A stretch of DNA of 54,034 bases from Frankiaceae bacterium (GTDB lineage: Bacteria; Actinomycetota; Actinomycetes; BP-191): assembly GCA_030840645.1 (NCBI GenBank), contig JAVEEC010000069.1, forward strand, positions 1 to 54,034, read 5' to 3'. The position numbers were made by a program, and so were the translations under genes. This document shows positions 39,384-49,385 of the stretch, in pieces (position 1 is the stretch's first letter; every line of letters begins with the position of its first letter). Below the pieces are notes generated by a model, which was not told the origin of the DNA, searched no databases, and worked only from the letters and a program-made list of their open reading frames with translations.

Positions 39384-39976
39384 CCGATCCTCAGCAACGC
39401 CGCGAGCGACGGCGCCAGCGCGCGGAACGCCGCGCCCCGGTGGCTGATCGCGTCCTTCTCCTCGCTCGACATCTCCGCGGTCGTCCGCGTCTCGCCGACC
39501 GGCACGAAGATCGGGTCGTAGCCGAAGCCGTTCGTGCCGCGCGGCGCCGCCAGGAGCGTGCCGTCGACGCGGCCCTCCGCGACGCGTTCGCCGGACCCCG
39601 GCACGACGGCGGCGGCGGCGCAGAAGAAGTGCGCGCCCCGCAGCCCCTCGCCTGCGTCGGCGAGCTGCTCCAGGACCGACGCGAGGTTCGCGGCGTCGTC
39701 GCTCGGCTCGCCCGCCCACCGGGCCGAACGGATCCCCGGCGCGCCGCCGAGGAAGTCGACGCAGAGCCCCGAATCGTCCGCGACCGCGGGCAGGCCGGTG
39801 AACGCCGCGACCGCGCGGGCCTTGAGCAGGGCGTTCGCCGCGAACGTGTCCCCCGTCTCCTCGACCTCGGGCATCCCCGGGTACGCGTCGAGGCCGACCA
39901 GCTCGACGCCGGTCAGGATGCGCCGCAGCTCGACGACCTTCCCGGCGTTGCGCGTCGCCAGGACGACGCGGCTCAT
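39335..39976 (-). CDS. rdgB: XTP/dITP pyrophosphatase (RdgB/HAM1), 213 aa
   Basis: House-cleaning enzyme that hydrolyses non-canonical purine nucleoside triphosphates (ITP, XTP) to monophosphates. Signature parts: [16 protein letters not shown] (substrate-binding start), [24 protein letters not shown], and [13 protein letters not shown] near the end, followed by [10 protein letters not shown]. The ATG overlaps the rph stop (ATGA). The true family C-terminus is near LAALLRIG. The last 15 or so residues ([12 protein letters not shown]...) come from the antisense of tRNA-Leu. Confidence 0.95.
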   Translation of the reverse strand: MSRVVLATRNAGKVVELRRILTGVELVGLDAYPGMPEVEETGDTFAANALLKARAVAAFTGLPAVADDSGLCVDFLGGAPGIRSARWAGEPSDDAANLASVLEQLADAGEGLRGAHFFCAAAAVVPGSGERVAEGRVDGTLLAAPRGTNGFGYDPIFVPVGETRTTAEMSSEEKDAISHRGAAFRALAPSLAALLRIGAREGSRTPTPEGTGS

Positions 39977-40716
39977 CCCCGGAACGTCCCCGTCGCCTCG
40001 TGCGCGCGCAGCGGCGCGGCCAGCGCTGTCGCCTGCAGCCGGGCCAGCTCCTCGCAGCCGCCGGTCGCGAGGTCGAGGAGCTCGTCGAGCATCTTCCGGT
40101 CGAACGTCGCCCGCTCCGCTGTCCCCTGCACCTCGACGATGCCGCCGTTGCCGGTGATGACGACGTTCATGTCGACGTCGGCGGCCACGTCCTCCTCGTA
40201 GGGCAGGTCGAGCCGCGCCTCGCCGTTGACGACGCCGACGCTGATGGCGGCGACCGACGTCGTGATCGCGGAGTCCTTGGCGAGGGTACGGACGGCGTCG
40301 CGCAGCGCGACGTACGCCCCGGTGATCGCGGCCGTCCGCGTGCCGCCGTCGGCCTGGAGGACGTCGCAGTCGAGGACGATGCTGTTCTCCCCCAGCGCTT
40401 TCAGGTCGATGCAGGCCCGCAGCGAGCGGCCGATCAGCCGGCTGATCTCGTGGGTCCGGCCGCCGAGGCGGCCCTTCACCGACTCGCGGTCGGAGCGGGT
40501 GTGGGTGGCGCGCGGCAGCATCGCGTACTCGGCCGTCACCCAGCCGAGGCCCGACCCCTTGCGCCAGCGCGGCACGCCCTCGGTCACGCTCGCCGCGCAG
40601 AGGACGCGGGTGCCGCCGAACTCGATCAGCACCGAGCCCTCCGCGTGGTCCAGCCAGCCGCGGGTGATCGTCACCGGGCGGAGCTCGTCGGGCTTGCGGC
40701 CATCGGGTCTCGTCAC
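39973..40716 (-). CDS. rph: Ribonuclease PH, 247 aa
   Basis: A phosphorolytic 3'-5' exoribonuclease that trims tRNA 3' ends. Family motifs: [13 protein letters not shown] at the start, [73 protein letters not shown] and [15 protein letters not shown]. All are in order and of normal length. GTG start 40716 is inferred from family alignment. It is followed by rdgB in an ATGA overlap, the usual actinobacterial arrangement. Confidence 0.96.
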   Translation of the reverse strand: MTRPDGRKPDELRPVTITRGWLDHAEGSVLIEFGGTRVLCAASVTEGVPRWRKGSGLGWVTAEYAMLPRATHTRSDRESVKGRLGGRTHEISRLIGRSLRACIDLKALGENSIVLDCDVLQADGGTRTAAITGAYVALRDAVRTLAKDSAITTSVAAISVGVVNGEARLDLPYEEDVAADVDMNVVITGNGGIVEVQGTAERATFDRKMLDELLDLATGGCEELARLQATALAAPLRAHEATGTFRG

Positions 40717-40732
40717 GCCGCGGAGCCTAACG

Positions 40733-41983
40733 TCACCCGGCGCGGCGCACCGGAACCGCGCAGAAGCCGCCGAACGTCGGCCGCAGCGTCGCCGGGAACA
40801 GCGGCGCCTTGGTGGGCGCGATGCCGCCGGGGCCGGGTACGTGCACGGGGTACGCGCCTGGCTTGTCGTGCCAGCGCAGGATGTCCAGACCGCGCTGGTA
40901 GTCCATGACGTAGAGGATGTCCTTGTTGACCCAGTACGCCGCGCTCGCTGTCGTGCCGGCGGGGATGAACCAGCCGGCCTCGGTGATCTTGCCCCTCGGC
41001 GAGACCGTGAGGAACCGCGTGCCGTGCTCGTACCACCCCTCGGCGACCAGGCCGCCGTTGCGGTAGCCGGGCCGGGTCGTGAACCAGTGCGTGCAGTACG
41101 TCGCCACCGGGGAGCCGCCCTCATTCGGCAGCGTGTCGGGCGCGCGGTACTCGTCGATCTTGGTGAACGTCTTGGTCCGCGCCCAGGTCGACGCGTCCCA
41201 CGTCATGAACGCGCCCGCGTCCGGGTCCGAGCAGTTGCCCCCGGCGGTCTCGCCGCCGACGAGCAGGAACTTGTCGCGGCCGGCGTTCGGCCAGAGGTTC
41301 GCGTGGACGAACCGGCCGTCCTTCGCGGTGCCCGTGGCCAGCACCTTCGGGTGGGCGGGGTCGCGGCGGGCGTCGAGGTAGAGGACGGGGTTGCTGCTCG
41401 TGAGGACCAGGCCTGGCGACACCTCGGTCACGTCGTGGCCGCTCGCGAGGAACTTCACGCCGGTGCGCCAGTCCCCTACGACCTTCGGCGTCTCGGGCTC
41501 GCGCAGGTCGACGATGGTGCCGTTCGACTCGTAGAGGTACCTGCAGTCGAGGACGCAGGAGATCGTGTGCGACGACAGGCCCTGCGTCTCGCTGACGAGG
41601 CGCGGCAGCATCTTGTCGGTGACGTCGAACACCCAGAGCGTGTCGGTCGGGTTGAACGTGTCGCGGCCCTGGCCGATGACGAGGACCTTGCCGTTGGTCT
41701 CCAGGTCCTCCTGCGCGAAGTACGGCACCTCCGGCAACGGCGTCTCGCTGAGCAGCAGCGGCAGCTCCGGGTTGCTGATGTCGTAGATCGTGATCTGCCG
41801 CGAGTCGGAGGCGTAGAGGTAGTGCCCGACGATCCGCGCGCCGGCCGTGTCGGCGTGCAGCGGGACGTTGTTCAGCCACTCGACGTTGGCGCTCGCGAAG
41901 CCGGGTGTGACCGGCGTCGCCCGGACCGCCGGCAGCCCGACGACGGACAGTGCGGTGGCGAGCAGGGCCAGGGTGCGGCGCAT
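40733..41983 (-). CDS. Exported LVIVD-type beta-propeller protein, 416 aa
   Basis: The start ATG 41983 opens a signal peptide ([19 protein letters not shown]). Propeller-like repeats follow: [55 protein letters not shown] and [17 protein letters not shown], fitting the LVIVD repeat family. Cys pairs (SCVLDC; GGNC with YC) are probable disulfides. No catalytic motif is evident. It sits between rph and the MBL gene, an insertion in the otherwise conserved housekeeping cluster. Confidence 0.8.
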   Translation of the reverse strand: MRRTLALLATALSVVGLPAVRATPVTPGFASANVEWLNNVPLHADTAGARIVGHYLYASDSRQITIYDISNPELPLLLSETPLPEVPYFAQEDLETNGKVLVIGQGRDTFNPTDTLWVFDVTDKMLPRLVSETQGLSSHTISCVLDCRYLYESNGTIVDLREPETPKVVGDWRTGVKFLASGHDVTEVSPGLVLTSSNPVLYLDARRDPAHPKVLATGTAKDGRFVHANLWPNAGRDKFLLVGGETAGGNCSDPDAGAFMTWDASTWARTKTFTKIDEYRAPDTLPNEGGSPVATYCTHWFTTRPGYRNGGLVAEGWYEHGTRFLTVSPRGKITEAGWFIPAGTTASAAYWVNKDILYVMDYQRGLDILRWHDKPGAYPVHVPGPGGIAPTKAPLFPATLRPTFGGFCAVPVRRAG

Positions 41984-42022
41984 GCGTCCACTCTTCGCTG
42001 CGGGTGCCGCGGCACCTGCCGG

Positions 42023-42766
42023 TCAGAGGTCGTACGTCGCGCCGGCTCTCGCGCGCTCGACCGGGCCTTCGAACGCCGCCGCGGCCTGGGTCGCGTACGC
42101 GTCCTGGTCGAGGTACGCCGTCGTGTGGATCAGCGCCAGCCGGCCCACGCCCGCGCGGGCGGCGTGCTCGCCCGCCTCGCGGGCGGTGAGGTGGAGGTTC
42201 GGCGGGCGGGGCGAGTCCTCCAACCAGGTCGCCTCGCAGAGGAACAGGTCGCTGCCCTTCGCCGCGTCGGCGACGCGCGGGCTCGGCCCGGTGTCGGCGG
42301 AGTACGTGACGCTCTTGCCGCCCGCCGTCACGCGGATCGCGTAGCACTCCACGGGGTGCGCGGTCGGCGTCAGGTCGAGCTCGAACGGCCCGATCCCGGT
42401 CCGCCCCTCGCTCGTCGTGCGGAAGTCGTAGACGTCGTCCAGGCCGTCGCGGGGCCACGCCTCGAACACCTGGCAGAGCCGCGCCTGCGTACCCCGGGGG
42501 CCGTACACCGGGAGGCGCGGCGGCGCCTGCGGGTGGTAGCGGCGGGCGTACGAGTACGCGACCAGGTCGACGCAGTGGTCGGTGTGCAGGTGGCTGAGGA
42601 GGACCGCGTCGACGTCGAACAGCCCGGCGTGGCGCTGCAGCGCGCCGACGGCGCCGTTGCCGGCGTCGAGGAGCAGCCGGAACCCGTCGTGCTCCACGAG
42701 GTACGCCGAGCAGCCGGACTCCGCCGAGGGGAACGTGCCGCTGCAGCCGAGGACCGTGACCCTCAC
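42023..42766 (-). CDS. MBL-fold hydrolase, likely Rv1339-type cyclic nucleotide phosphodiesterase, 247 aa
   Basis: The metallo-beta-lactamase metal motif [14 protein letters not shown] (HxHxDH) is present. Later ligands include the Asp in TYSADTG and a His in ALIHTT near residue 225. The start [26 protein letters not shown] is typical of this family. In M. tuberculosis the gene between murI and rphA (Rv1339) is an atypical class II cAMP phosphodiesterase; same position and motifs here support the same role. GTGA overlap with murI's stop means coupling. Confidence 0.88.
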   Translation of the reverse strand: MRVTVLGCSGTFPSAESGCSAYLVEHDGFRLLLDAGNGAVGALQRHAGLFDVDAVLLSHLHTDHCVDLVAYSYARRYHPQAPPRLPVYGPRGTQARLCQVFEAWPRDGLDDVYDFRTTSEGRTGIGPFELDLTPTAHPVECYAIRVTAGGKSVTYSADTGPSPRVADAAKGSDLFLCEATWLEDSPRPPNLHLTAREAGEHAARAGVGRLALIHTTAYLDQDAYATQAAAAFEGPVERARAGATYDL

Positions 42767-43569
42767 GGGGCCGCCACCGTCGCTGCCTCGACGCTGCCGA
42801 TCTCGGGACCGAGGAACCGGTGCGCGAGCCGTTCGAATGGCTCGGGGTCGCCGGTGGCGTAGAACCGGTGCGTCGGCTCGGCGGTGTTCGGGTCGCGGAA
42901 GGCGCCGTCCCTGGCGAGGACGCGGAACACGTCCTTCGCCGTCTCCTCCGCGCTGCTCACCAGCGTCACGCCGTCGCCGAGGACGTAGGAGATCACGCCC
43001 GTCAGCAGCGGGTAGTGGGTGCACCCGAGGACGACCGTGTCCACGGCGTTCTCGACGAGCGGCGCGAGGTACTCGCTCGCCACGTCGAGCAGGTCCGGCG
43101 ACCAGGTCTCGCCGCGTTCGACGAACTCCACGAACCGGGGGCAGGCTCGTGTCGTCAGGGCGATGCCGGGCGCGGCGGCGAACGCGTCGTCGTACGCCTG
43201 GCTCTCGATCGTCGCCCTCGTGCCGATGACGCCGACGCGCTCGTTCCGCGTCGCCTTCACTGCCCGTCGCACCGCAGGCAGCACGACCTCGACCACGGGA
43301 ACGGCGTAGCGCTCTCGCGCGTCCCGCAGGCACGCGGCGGAGGCGCTGTTGCAGGCGATGACGAGCAGCTTCACCCCGCGTTCGACCAGGTGGTCCATCA
43401 CGTCGAGCGCGTTGCTCCGGACGTCGGCGAGCGGCAGCGGGCCGTACGGTCCGCGCGCGGTGTCGCCGACGTAGACGAGCGGCTCGTGCGGCAGCTGGTC
43501 GAGGACCGCGCGGGCCACGGTGAGGCCGCCGACGCCGCTGTCGAAGATGCCGATGGGCAGGTCGTTCAT
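42763..43569 (-). CDS. murI: Glutamate racemase, 268 aa
   Basis: Interconverts L- and D-glutamate to supply peptidoglycan. Motifs: [29 protein letters not shown], the catalytic Cys73 in IACNSASA and Cys183 in GCTHYPLL. Start ATG 43569 fits the family; an upstream in-frame GTG at 43587 would add six residues. It is the first gene of the murI-MBL transcript. Confidence 0.95.
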   Translation of the reverse strand: MNDLPIGIFDSGVGGLTVARAVLDQLPHEPLVYVGDTARGPYGPLPLADVRSNALDVMDHLVERGVKLLVIACNSASAACLRDARERYAVPVVEVVLPAVRRAVKATRNERVGVIGTRATIESQAYDDAFAAAPGIALTTRACPRFVEFVERGETWSPDLLDVASEYLAPLVENAVDTVVLGCTHYPLLTGVISYVLGDGVTLVSSAEETAKDVFRVLARDGAFRDPNTAEPTHRFYATGDPEPFERLAHRFLGPEIGSVEAATVAAP

Positions 43570-43623
43570 CGTCCCGCCAGTATCCACGCGCGCCTACGGC
43601 GCCGCCGGACGAGCGCCGACCCG

Positions 43624-44070
43624 CTATGTCCGGCGCGCCGCCGCCACCCTTCCTCTGATAGTCGGCCGGCCCGGCTTGCGCGCGGCCCGTGGCGCGATCT
43701 GCGAGACGCGCTGCGGCGAGATGCCGAGCAGCCCGGCGATGTCGCGGACCGAGTACCCCTTCGCGGCGAGGTTGACGGCCGCGACGCGGGTCCGCTCGGC
43801 CAGGTCCGCGACGGTGGCGTTGACGACCGCCCGCTCCTCCCGGAGCGCGGCCGCACCGGTGTCCACGTCCGGGTCCCCGGTCTCGTACACCCACTCCAGG
43901 TCGAGGCCCGGCATCGCCTCCTCCGGCATGTCCTCCATGAGCGAGACGACCTCGCGGACGTAGAGGTCGAGCTTGGTCAGGTCGCGGGAGTACGTGTGCG
44001 CGCCCTGGACGCCGGGGATGTCGGCGAGCCACGCGTCGTCCTCGCGCGTGACGACGACCCGGTAGCTCAT
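43624..44070 (-). CDS. hicB: HicB-type antitoxin with C-terminal HTH, 148 aa
   Basis: The N-terminal 60 residues resemble the HicB partial RNase H fold (MSYRVVVTREDDAWLADIPGVQGAHTYSRDLTKLDLYVREVV). The C-terminal part has a helix-turn-helix (KGYSVRDIAGLLGISPQRVSQI) and a basic tail. It should neutralise HicA and repress its own operon. ATGA overlap with the toxin gene (44067-44070), toxin first, which is the common hicAB order. The dyad at 44294-44304 is a natural operator candidate. Confidence 0.85.
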   Translation of the reverse strand: MSYRVVVTREDDAWLADIPGVQGAHTYSRDLTKLDLYVREVVSLMEDMPEEAMPGLDLEWVYETGDPDVDTGAAALREERAVVNATVADLAERTRVAAVNLAAKGYSVRDIAGLLGISPQRVSQIAPRAARKPGRPTIRGRVAAARRT

Positions 44071-44282
44071 CGCCTCAACCACCTCTTCCCGAACGCGGGC
44101 TCCAGGTCCCGCTCGATCTTCCGGAGCGTGCCTTTGGCGAGGTCGCCTGGGTGGATCGGCACCGCCGTCCGGACCGTGCCGCCGTCCCCGTAGCGGACGC
44201 GGTAGTGCCGGTGCGAACCGCGCGCACCCATGGGCTCGCCGCCGAGCCGTTCGATCCGGCGGTTCACCTCCAGCGCTCTCAT
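44067..44282 (-). CDS. hicA: HicA-type mRNA interferase toxin, 71 aa
   Basis: A double-stranded RNA-binding-like fold: MRALEVNRRIERLGGEPMGARGSHRHYR has the catalytic His (His24 in GSHRHYR). VPIHPGDLAKGTLRKIERDL is the conserved end of HicA/YcfA proteins. It cleaves mRNA and stops translation when free of HicB. The length (71) is typical. There is no good ribosome site before the ATG, so translation may be weak or leaderless. Confidence 0.88.
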   Translation of the reverse strand: MRALEVNRRIERLGGEPMGARGSHRHYRVRYGDGGTVRTAVPIHPGDLAKGTLRKIERDLEPAFGKRWLRR

Positions 44283-44293
44283 GGAGAATAACG

Positions 44294-44304
44294 CTAGGGA
44301 CTAG
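44294..44304 (-). promoter_or_regulatory. CTAG dyad before hicA
   Basis: CTAG-GGA-CTAG sits 12 bases ahead of the hicA start in an AT-richer stretch. The position fits autoregulation by HicB. Confidence 0.35.
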
Positions 44305-44334
44305 ACAGATCAAGAACGGGACACCCGCAGAAAC

Positions 44335-44362
44335 TGTGGACATCTAATTAGCCTGTGGATAT
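44335..44362 (-). promoter_or_regulatory. Two DnaA-box-like sites
   Basis: TGTGGACAT (44335-44343) and TGTGGATAT (44354-44362) are each one mismatch from the DnaA consensus (TTGTCCACA / TTATCCACA read on the minus strand). They are in the same orientation, 19 bases apart, around CTAATTAG. They lie between hicA and the next gene. Two boxes do not make an origin. Confidence 0.3.
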
Positions 44363-44454
44363 CCGACGGCGGCCCTTCCGCACCCGCGACGAACCGGGCA
44401 TCATCGCCGGACCCCTACGGCCGAGCGTCGGTCGGCGACGCGAAGGAGACATCC

Positions 44455-44922
44455 ATGAGGCACCTGGTCACCCGTACGTCGGTCGTGGTCGGTCTGGCAA
44501 CGGCATTGCTGACGCCGGCGATGCCCGCGCAGGCGACGAGCGGCGTCACGTTCACCGCCGACATCGTCGTCGACGGCTTGGGGTCCGGCGGGCACACCGG
44601 CGAGGCGTGGCTCTGCGTGAGCGGTGTCGTCGGCGGGACGGTCGTCACGTGCGCGGGCGGCTACAACGCGCACGCGACGTTCACCCTCGTCAACAGCTAC
44701 CCGGTGTGCCAGGCGATGGGCGACGCGTGGGGCACGGTCACCGGCGCGGTGCAGACCAGCTTCACGTGGGTCCGGGTCGGTGACACCGCGTTCATCACCA
44801 CCAGCGGTGGCAGCTTGGGCAGCGGCAACGGCACCGCGACGTTCACGGTGACCAGCCCGGTCGGCATCCCGTGCGGCCAGACCGTCCGGGCCACTGCTGA
44901 GGGGTCGGTCTGGGCGCCGTGA
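44455..44922 (+). CDS. Exported protein of unknown function, 155 aa
   Basis: ATG preceded by GAAGGAG. The signal peptide (TSVVVGLATALLTPAMPAQA) is followed by a beta-rich domain of about 125 residues with four Cys (WLCVSG, VVTCAGG, YPVCQAM, IPCGQT) likely forming two disulfides. Motifs such as NAHATFTLVNSYP and TVTGAVQTSFTWVRVGDTAF do not point to a family. It converges with cysM, leaving a three-base gap. Confidence 0.72.
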   Translation: MRHLVTRTSVVVGLATALLTPAMPAQATSGVTFTADIVVDGLGSGGHTGEAWLCVSGVVGGTVVTCAGGYNAHATFTLVNSYPVCQAMGDAWGTVTGAVQTSFTWVRVGDTAFITTSGGSLGSGNGTATFTVTSPVGIPCGQTVRATAEGSVWAP

Positions 44923-44925
44923 CGC

Positions 44926-46158
<1,233 letters not shown>

Positions 46159-46797
46159 CTAATCGGGCAGGTTCTGGCGCAGCCACGAGAGCACCATCGG
46201 CCAGGCCGCCTCGGCGGCCGGCTTCGAGTACGACGCCGCGCGGGCGTCGTTGAAGAAGCCGTGGCCCGCGTCCGCGAACCGCTCGACCCGCGTCGGCACC
46301 GGCGCCAGTGAGGCGGCCGAGCGCAGCGCCTCCACGTCGGCGACGGGGATGCCGGCGTCGGTGTCGCCGTAGAGGCCGAGCCAGGGGGTACGCAGCCCGG
46401 GCGCGACGTCGACGAGCGGCGGCACGCCCTCCCACCGCGACTCCATGACACCCCCGCCGTAGAACGACACGGCCGCGCCGAGCTCGCGCATCGCGCCGGC
46501 GTACAGCGCCACCGTCCCGCCCATGCAGAAGCCGACGATCGCGATGCGCTGCGGCGGCAGGCCGAGTGACCCGACCGCCGCGTCCACGTCGGCCAGCAAC
46601 CCCTCGCCGGTCAACGACGCCATCGCCGGGCGGATCGCGTCGAAGCCGCCGTCGTAGGAGAACACCGGGCTGCCGATGCGGTGGAACAGCGCGGGCGCGA
46701 CGGCGGCGTACCCCTCTGCCTCGAACCTCCGCACCACGTCCTCGACGTGCGGCGTGATGCCGAACGCCTCCTGGACGACGATGACGCCACGGCTCAT
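46159..46797 (-). CDS. Dienelactone hydrolase-family protein, 212 aa
   Basis: An alpha/beta hydrolase of the dienelactone hydrolase type: nucleophile Cys91 in VGFCMGG, acid in GDTDAG (145-147) and His179 in AGHGFFND. The start SRGVIVVQEAFGITPHVEDV is standard for the family. It hydrolyses ester or lactone bonds of small molecules, in the cytosol. It is inserted between the JAMM protease gene and cysO, overlapping the former by four bases. Confidence 0.9.
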   Translation of the reverse strand: MSRGVIVVQEAFGITPHVEDVVRRFEAEGYAAVAPALFHRIGSPVFSYDGGFDAIRPAMASLTGEGLLADVDAAVGSLGLPPQRIAIVGFCMGGTVALYAGAMRELGAAVSFYGGGVMESRWEGVPPLVDVAPGLRTPWLGLYGDTDAGIPVADVEALRSAASLAPVPTRVERFADAGHGFFNDARAASYSKPAAEAAWPMVLSWLRQNLPD

Positions 46798-47198
46798 GCG
46801 CACACCACCTCCTCCTCCGTCACGACGCCGTCGACGATGCGGTACGAGCGCAGCTCGACGTCGTCCGGCGACCGCGTGGAGACGAGCACGTAGTGCGCGT
46901 CCGGGTACGCGGCGATCGACACGTCGGTGCGCGACGGGTACGCCTCGGTCGCCGTGTGCGAGTGGTAGATGACGAACTCCTCGTCGTCCTCGCCGTTGTC
47001 CCGCATGCTCTTGAAGGCCCGGAACAGCTCGCCGCTGTCCATGACGTAGAACGTCGGCGACCGCTCGACGTTGGTCATCGGGATGACCCGGGTCGGCCGC
47101 CCGTCGCGCAGCGCGACGAGTCCGCACGCCTCGTCGGGGTGGTCGGCGCGGGCGTGCGCGACGATCGCGTCGTACGTCGCCCGGTCCAGCGTCAGCAT
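46794..47198 (-). CDS. Mec+-like JAMM/MPN zinc peptidase (M67), 134 aa
   Basis: JAMM motif His79-Ser-His81-x7-Ser89-x2-Asp92 (VIYHSHTATEAYPSRTDV) with Glu24 near CGLVA. The single-domain length fits Mec+ of mycobacteria, which releases cysteine from the CysO-cysteine adduct made by CysM. Same operon as cysO and cysM here. It could also trim the extra Ala after the CysO GG. ATGA overlap with the hydrolase gene. Confidence 0.92.
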   Translation of the reverse strand: MLTLDRATYDAIVAHARADHPDEACGLVALRDGRPTRVIPMTNVERSPTFYVMDSGELFRAFKSMRDNGEDDEEFVIYHSHTATEAYPSRTDVSIAAYPDAHYVLVSTRSPDDVELRSYRIVDGVVTEEEVVCA

Positions 47199-47252
47199 GA
47201 CGCGACACGCTACCCGGCCGCGGTGCGACAGGGCGCCGGGTAGCGTGGCCGG

Positions 47253-48044
47253 GTGCTGGCGACCGCGTTCCGCGACGGGCTCGGGGCCGTGCGCCGGGTC
47301 TGGTGGCGGGCGTTCGGGGTCGCGCTGCTCAGCTATCTGCCGCTCGCACTGCTCGGCAGCGTTCTCGGCGGCGCGCTGCTCTCCCTCGGCCTGGTGCTGC
47401 ACGTCCTGGTCACGTTCGCGCTCGCCCGCCTCGTCGCGGCCGCGCGCGCGGAGCCGTTGCCCCCTGTCCCCCGGGTCGACGAGCTCGGCCGCCGCGTCGA
47501 GCCGCCGCGCAACGCGGGACCGCCGCTCACGCCGGAGGACGCGTCGCCGGTCACGGCGCTGCGCAACGCGTTCCGGCTGTGGCGCCCGGCCGTCCGCGTC
47601 ACCGGTCTCTACCTGCTCGCCGGGCTCGCCGCCGGGCTGACCGTCGTGGCGCTGTCGGGCGGGAGGTTCGCGGAGTACGGACCGAACGCGCAGCTCGTCG
47701 CGGTGCTGCCGGTGAGCGCGGTGTTCACGGCGTTCGTCGTCCTCGCGGTGCAGCGCGTCGCGCTCGAAGGCGACACCCGCGTCCTCGTCGCGGCGGCGCA
47801 CTCGGCGCGCATCGCGCGGACGGCGTACGGCGTCCTGCTGCTCCTCGCGATAGCCGAGCCGGCCGTCGCGGTCGGCGGCTCGCTGCTGGTGTCCGGCGAC
47901 CACCCACCCGTCGGCCGGGTCGTCGCCGTCGGCCTCGGCACGTTGCTGCTCGCGGCGTTCGTCAAGGTCCTCGTGACGGCGGTGGCGAACGAGGTCTACG
48001 CCCGCGGCCCGCGCCTCGACCTACCGGTCGACGCCGAGCCCTAG
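47253..48044 (+). CDS. Multi-pass membrane protein of unknown function, 263 aa
   Basis: GTG start 47253; the preceding GCCGGGTAGCG is a weak ribosome site. About six hydrophobic helices are visible: FGVALLSYLPLALLGSVLGGALLSL, VLHVLVTFALARLV, VTGLYLLAGLAAGLTVVAL, LVAVLPVSAVFTAFVVLAV, GVLLLLAIAEPAVAVGGSLLV and VVAVGLGTLLLAAFVKVLVTAVA. A cytosolic Pro-rich loop lies at residues 65-100. Transporter-like or structural; no motif identifies it. Its end overlaps the DUF2017 gene by 24 bases tail to tail. Confidence 0.8.
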   Translation: MLATAFRDGLGAVRRVWWRAFGVALLSYLPLALLGSVLGGALLSLGLVLHVLVTFALARLVAAARAEPLPPVPRVDELGRRVEPPRNAGPPLTPEDASPVTALRNAFRLWRPAVRVTGLYLLAGLAAGLTVVALSGGRFAEYGPNAQLVAVLPVSAVFTAFVVLAVQRVALEGDTRVLVAAAHSARIARTAYGVLLLLAIAEPAVAVGGSLLVSGDHPPVGRVVAVGLGTLLLAAFVKVLVTAVANEVYARGPRLDLPVDAEP

Positions 48045-48497
48045 GACCGCCTCGACGAGCGAGTCCTGGAGGAACGTCAGCAGGTCGTACACCTGCATGG
48101 CCAGGTCGTCGTCGCCGGTCTCCCTGCCGTAGGACTCCTCGGTGACGTTCAGCGTCGTGCCGAGGGCGAGGCGGACGTCGTTCAACGCCGTCAGCCATGC
48201 CTCGGCGGCGTCGTTGTCCAACGCGATCCGGCCGTCGTCGGGCAGCGACTCCAGCAGCGCGCGCGCCGCCGCGAGCTTCGCCTCGCGGAGGTCGTCGTGC
48301 AGCAGGTCGTGCAGGTCCGCCGCCGTCGCCGGGTCCGGCGACGCGTCGGGGAACAGCCGCGCGGTCACCGGGTCCTCGCGCCGGTCCGACGTGACCAGGC
48401 CGACGACGTCGCCGACGAGACCGCGCAGCAGCTCGACCTCGTACGGCTCCATCCGGCCGACGACGCGCCCACCCTCGGCCCGGAACGCGCGCGCCAT
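48021..48497 (-). CDS. DUF2017 family protein, 158 aa
   Basis: This actinobacterial family is nearly always encoded directly after clpS. Features: a basic start ([16 protein letters not shown]), EVELLRGLVGDVVGLV, acidic middle (HDLLHDDLREAKL), LNDVRLALGTTLNVTEES and LQDSLVEAVLG. Role unknown. It shares one base with the clpS stop (TGATG), so it is translated together with clpS. Confidence 0.88.
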   Translation of the reverse strand: MARAFRAEGGRVVGRMEPYEVELLRGLVGDVVGLVTSDRREDPVTARLFPDASPDPATAADLHDLLHDDLREAKLAAARALLESLPDDGRIALDNDAAEAWLTALNDVRLALGTTLNVTEESYGRETGDDDLAMQVYDLLTFLQDSLVEAVLGLGVDR

Positions 48498-48784
48498 CAG
48501 TCCTGCTGCACGGTCGCCCAGAGCCCCGCGGCGTGCAGCCGCGCGACGTCGAACTCCATCGTCTCCCGCGCCCCGCTCGACACCACCGCGCGCCCCTTCT
48601 GGTGCACGTCGAGCATCAGCTTGGTCGCCTTCTCGCGGGAGTAGCCGAACAGCTTCTGGAACACGTAGGTGACGTAGGACATCAGGTTGATGGGGTCGTT
48701 CCAGACGATGGTCACCCACGGCCGGTCCGGGTCGTCGCGCTCCTCCGTGACCGACCGCGCGGCGCGTTCGGGGGCGATAGTCAC
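48497..48784 (-). CDS. clpS: ATP-dependent Clp protease adaptor ClpS, 95 aa
   Basis: Delivers N-degron proteins to ClpC/ClpA. Core motif: [20 protein letters not shown], then [17 protein letters not shown], with the substrate-pocket residues Asp-Pro-x-Asn and Val-His in place. The N-terminal tail ([13 protein letters not shown]) is flexible as usual. GTG start 48784; no strong ribosome site. First gene of the clpS-DUF2017 unit. Confidence 0.95.
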   Translation of the reverse strand: MTIAPERAARSVTEERDDPDRPWVTIVWNDPINLMSYVTYVFQKLFGYSREKATKLMLDVHQKGRAVVSSGARETMEFDVARLHAAGLWATVQQD

Positions 48785-48878
48785 GGCTACCAGGGTAGGC
48801 GACGGATGGTGACGCTCGCTCAGGCCGCCGCGAACGAGAGGCGCGACGAGAACTGCTCGACGCGTACCGACTACCCGG

Positions 48879-49040
48879 TCAGACCGGGCACCAGGTGAGG
48901 TCGTACGTCTCCGCCCGCCCGGTGACCGGGTTGTAGACGTAGTAGTACTTGCAGACGACCTGGCCCGCCTCCGCCGGGGCGACGAGGGCGACGAGACCGC
49001 CGGCGAGGAGCAGCGAGGCGAGGATCCGGGTAGGGCGCAT
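48879..49040 (-). CDS. Small secreted peptide, 53 aa
   Basis: ATG 49040 opens a signal peptide ([21 protein letters not shown]). The mature peptide of about 27 residues contains Tyr-rich [21 protein letters not shown] and two Cys (30 and 51) that could form one disulfide. It is too short to assign. Codon use is GC-ending as in real genes, and the signal is convincing, but no ribosome site is clear. Confidence 0.55.
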   Translation of the reverse strand: MRPTRILASLLLAGGLVALVAPAEAGQVVCKYYYVYNPVTGRAETYDLTWCPV

Positions 49041-49385
49041 GCCGGCGGACTCTACGCGCGTCGCCTGGTCCCCCGCGTTCGAGGGTTACGCCGAGCCGTG
49101 CCGGTCGATCGCGAGGCGCTAGGGCTCACCGTGTACGAGAGCTCCGCGACGACGGGAACGGCACCCACCACCTGGCGGATGCGCGTCCTGGACCTCGCCA
49201 CCGTGCGGCGCGAGCACGCGCAGGCCGCGGCCTACCTGCGCGACGTCGGCCTGTCCGGCGCCTTCTGGGGTCTCGCGTAGCGAGGCAGCCGCAAGAACGA
49301 CCGAGGGACGAGCCGCGCGGCTCCGTATACCTACGACCGGCGCCGGTCGCATCCCTCACTCGGCCAATCCCTACTTGGAGAGATC
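49041..49385. other. Intergenic stretch of about 345 bp ahead of the subtilase
   Basis: A 60-codon GTG frame at 49098-49280 (ending GLSGAFWGLA) has good codon bias in its second half, but no ribosome site and no known motif. It may be a gene remnant. Nearer the subtilase, the CCCTAC words and GGAGAG ribosome site belong to that gene. I see no RNA gene here. Confidence 0.3.

Noticed and set aside
40226..42862. A plus-strand open frame of about 878 codons over rph and the LVIVD gene
   Set aside because: Antisense to well-supported genes and without signal or domain.
44335..44362. DnaA-like boxes as a replication origin
   Set aside because: Only two imperfect boxes, no dnaA, dnaN or AT-rich unwinding region; unlikely to be an origin.
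49098..49280. 60-codon GTG frame before the subtilase
   Set aside because: No ribosome site, no motif, and the first half has ordinary non-coding composition; kept only as a note in the intergenic entry.
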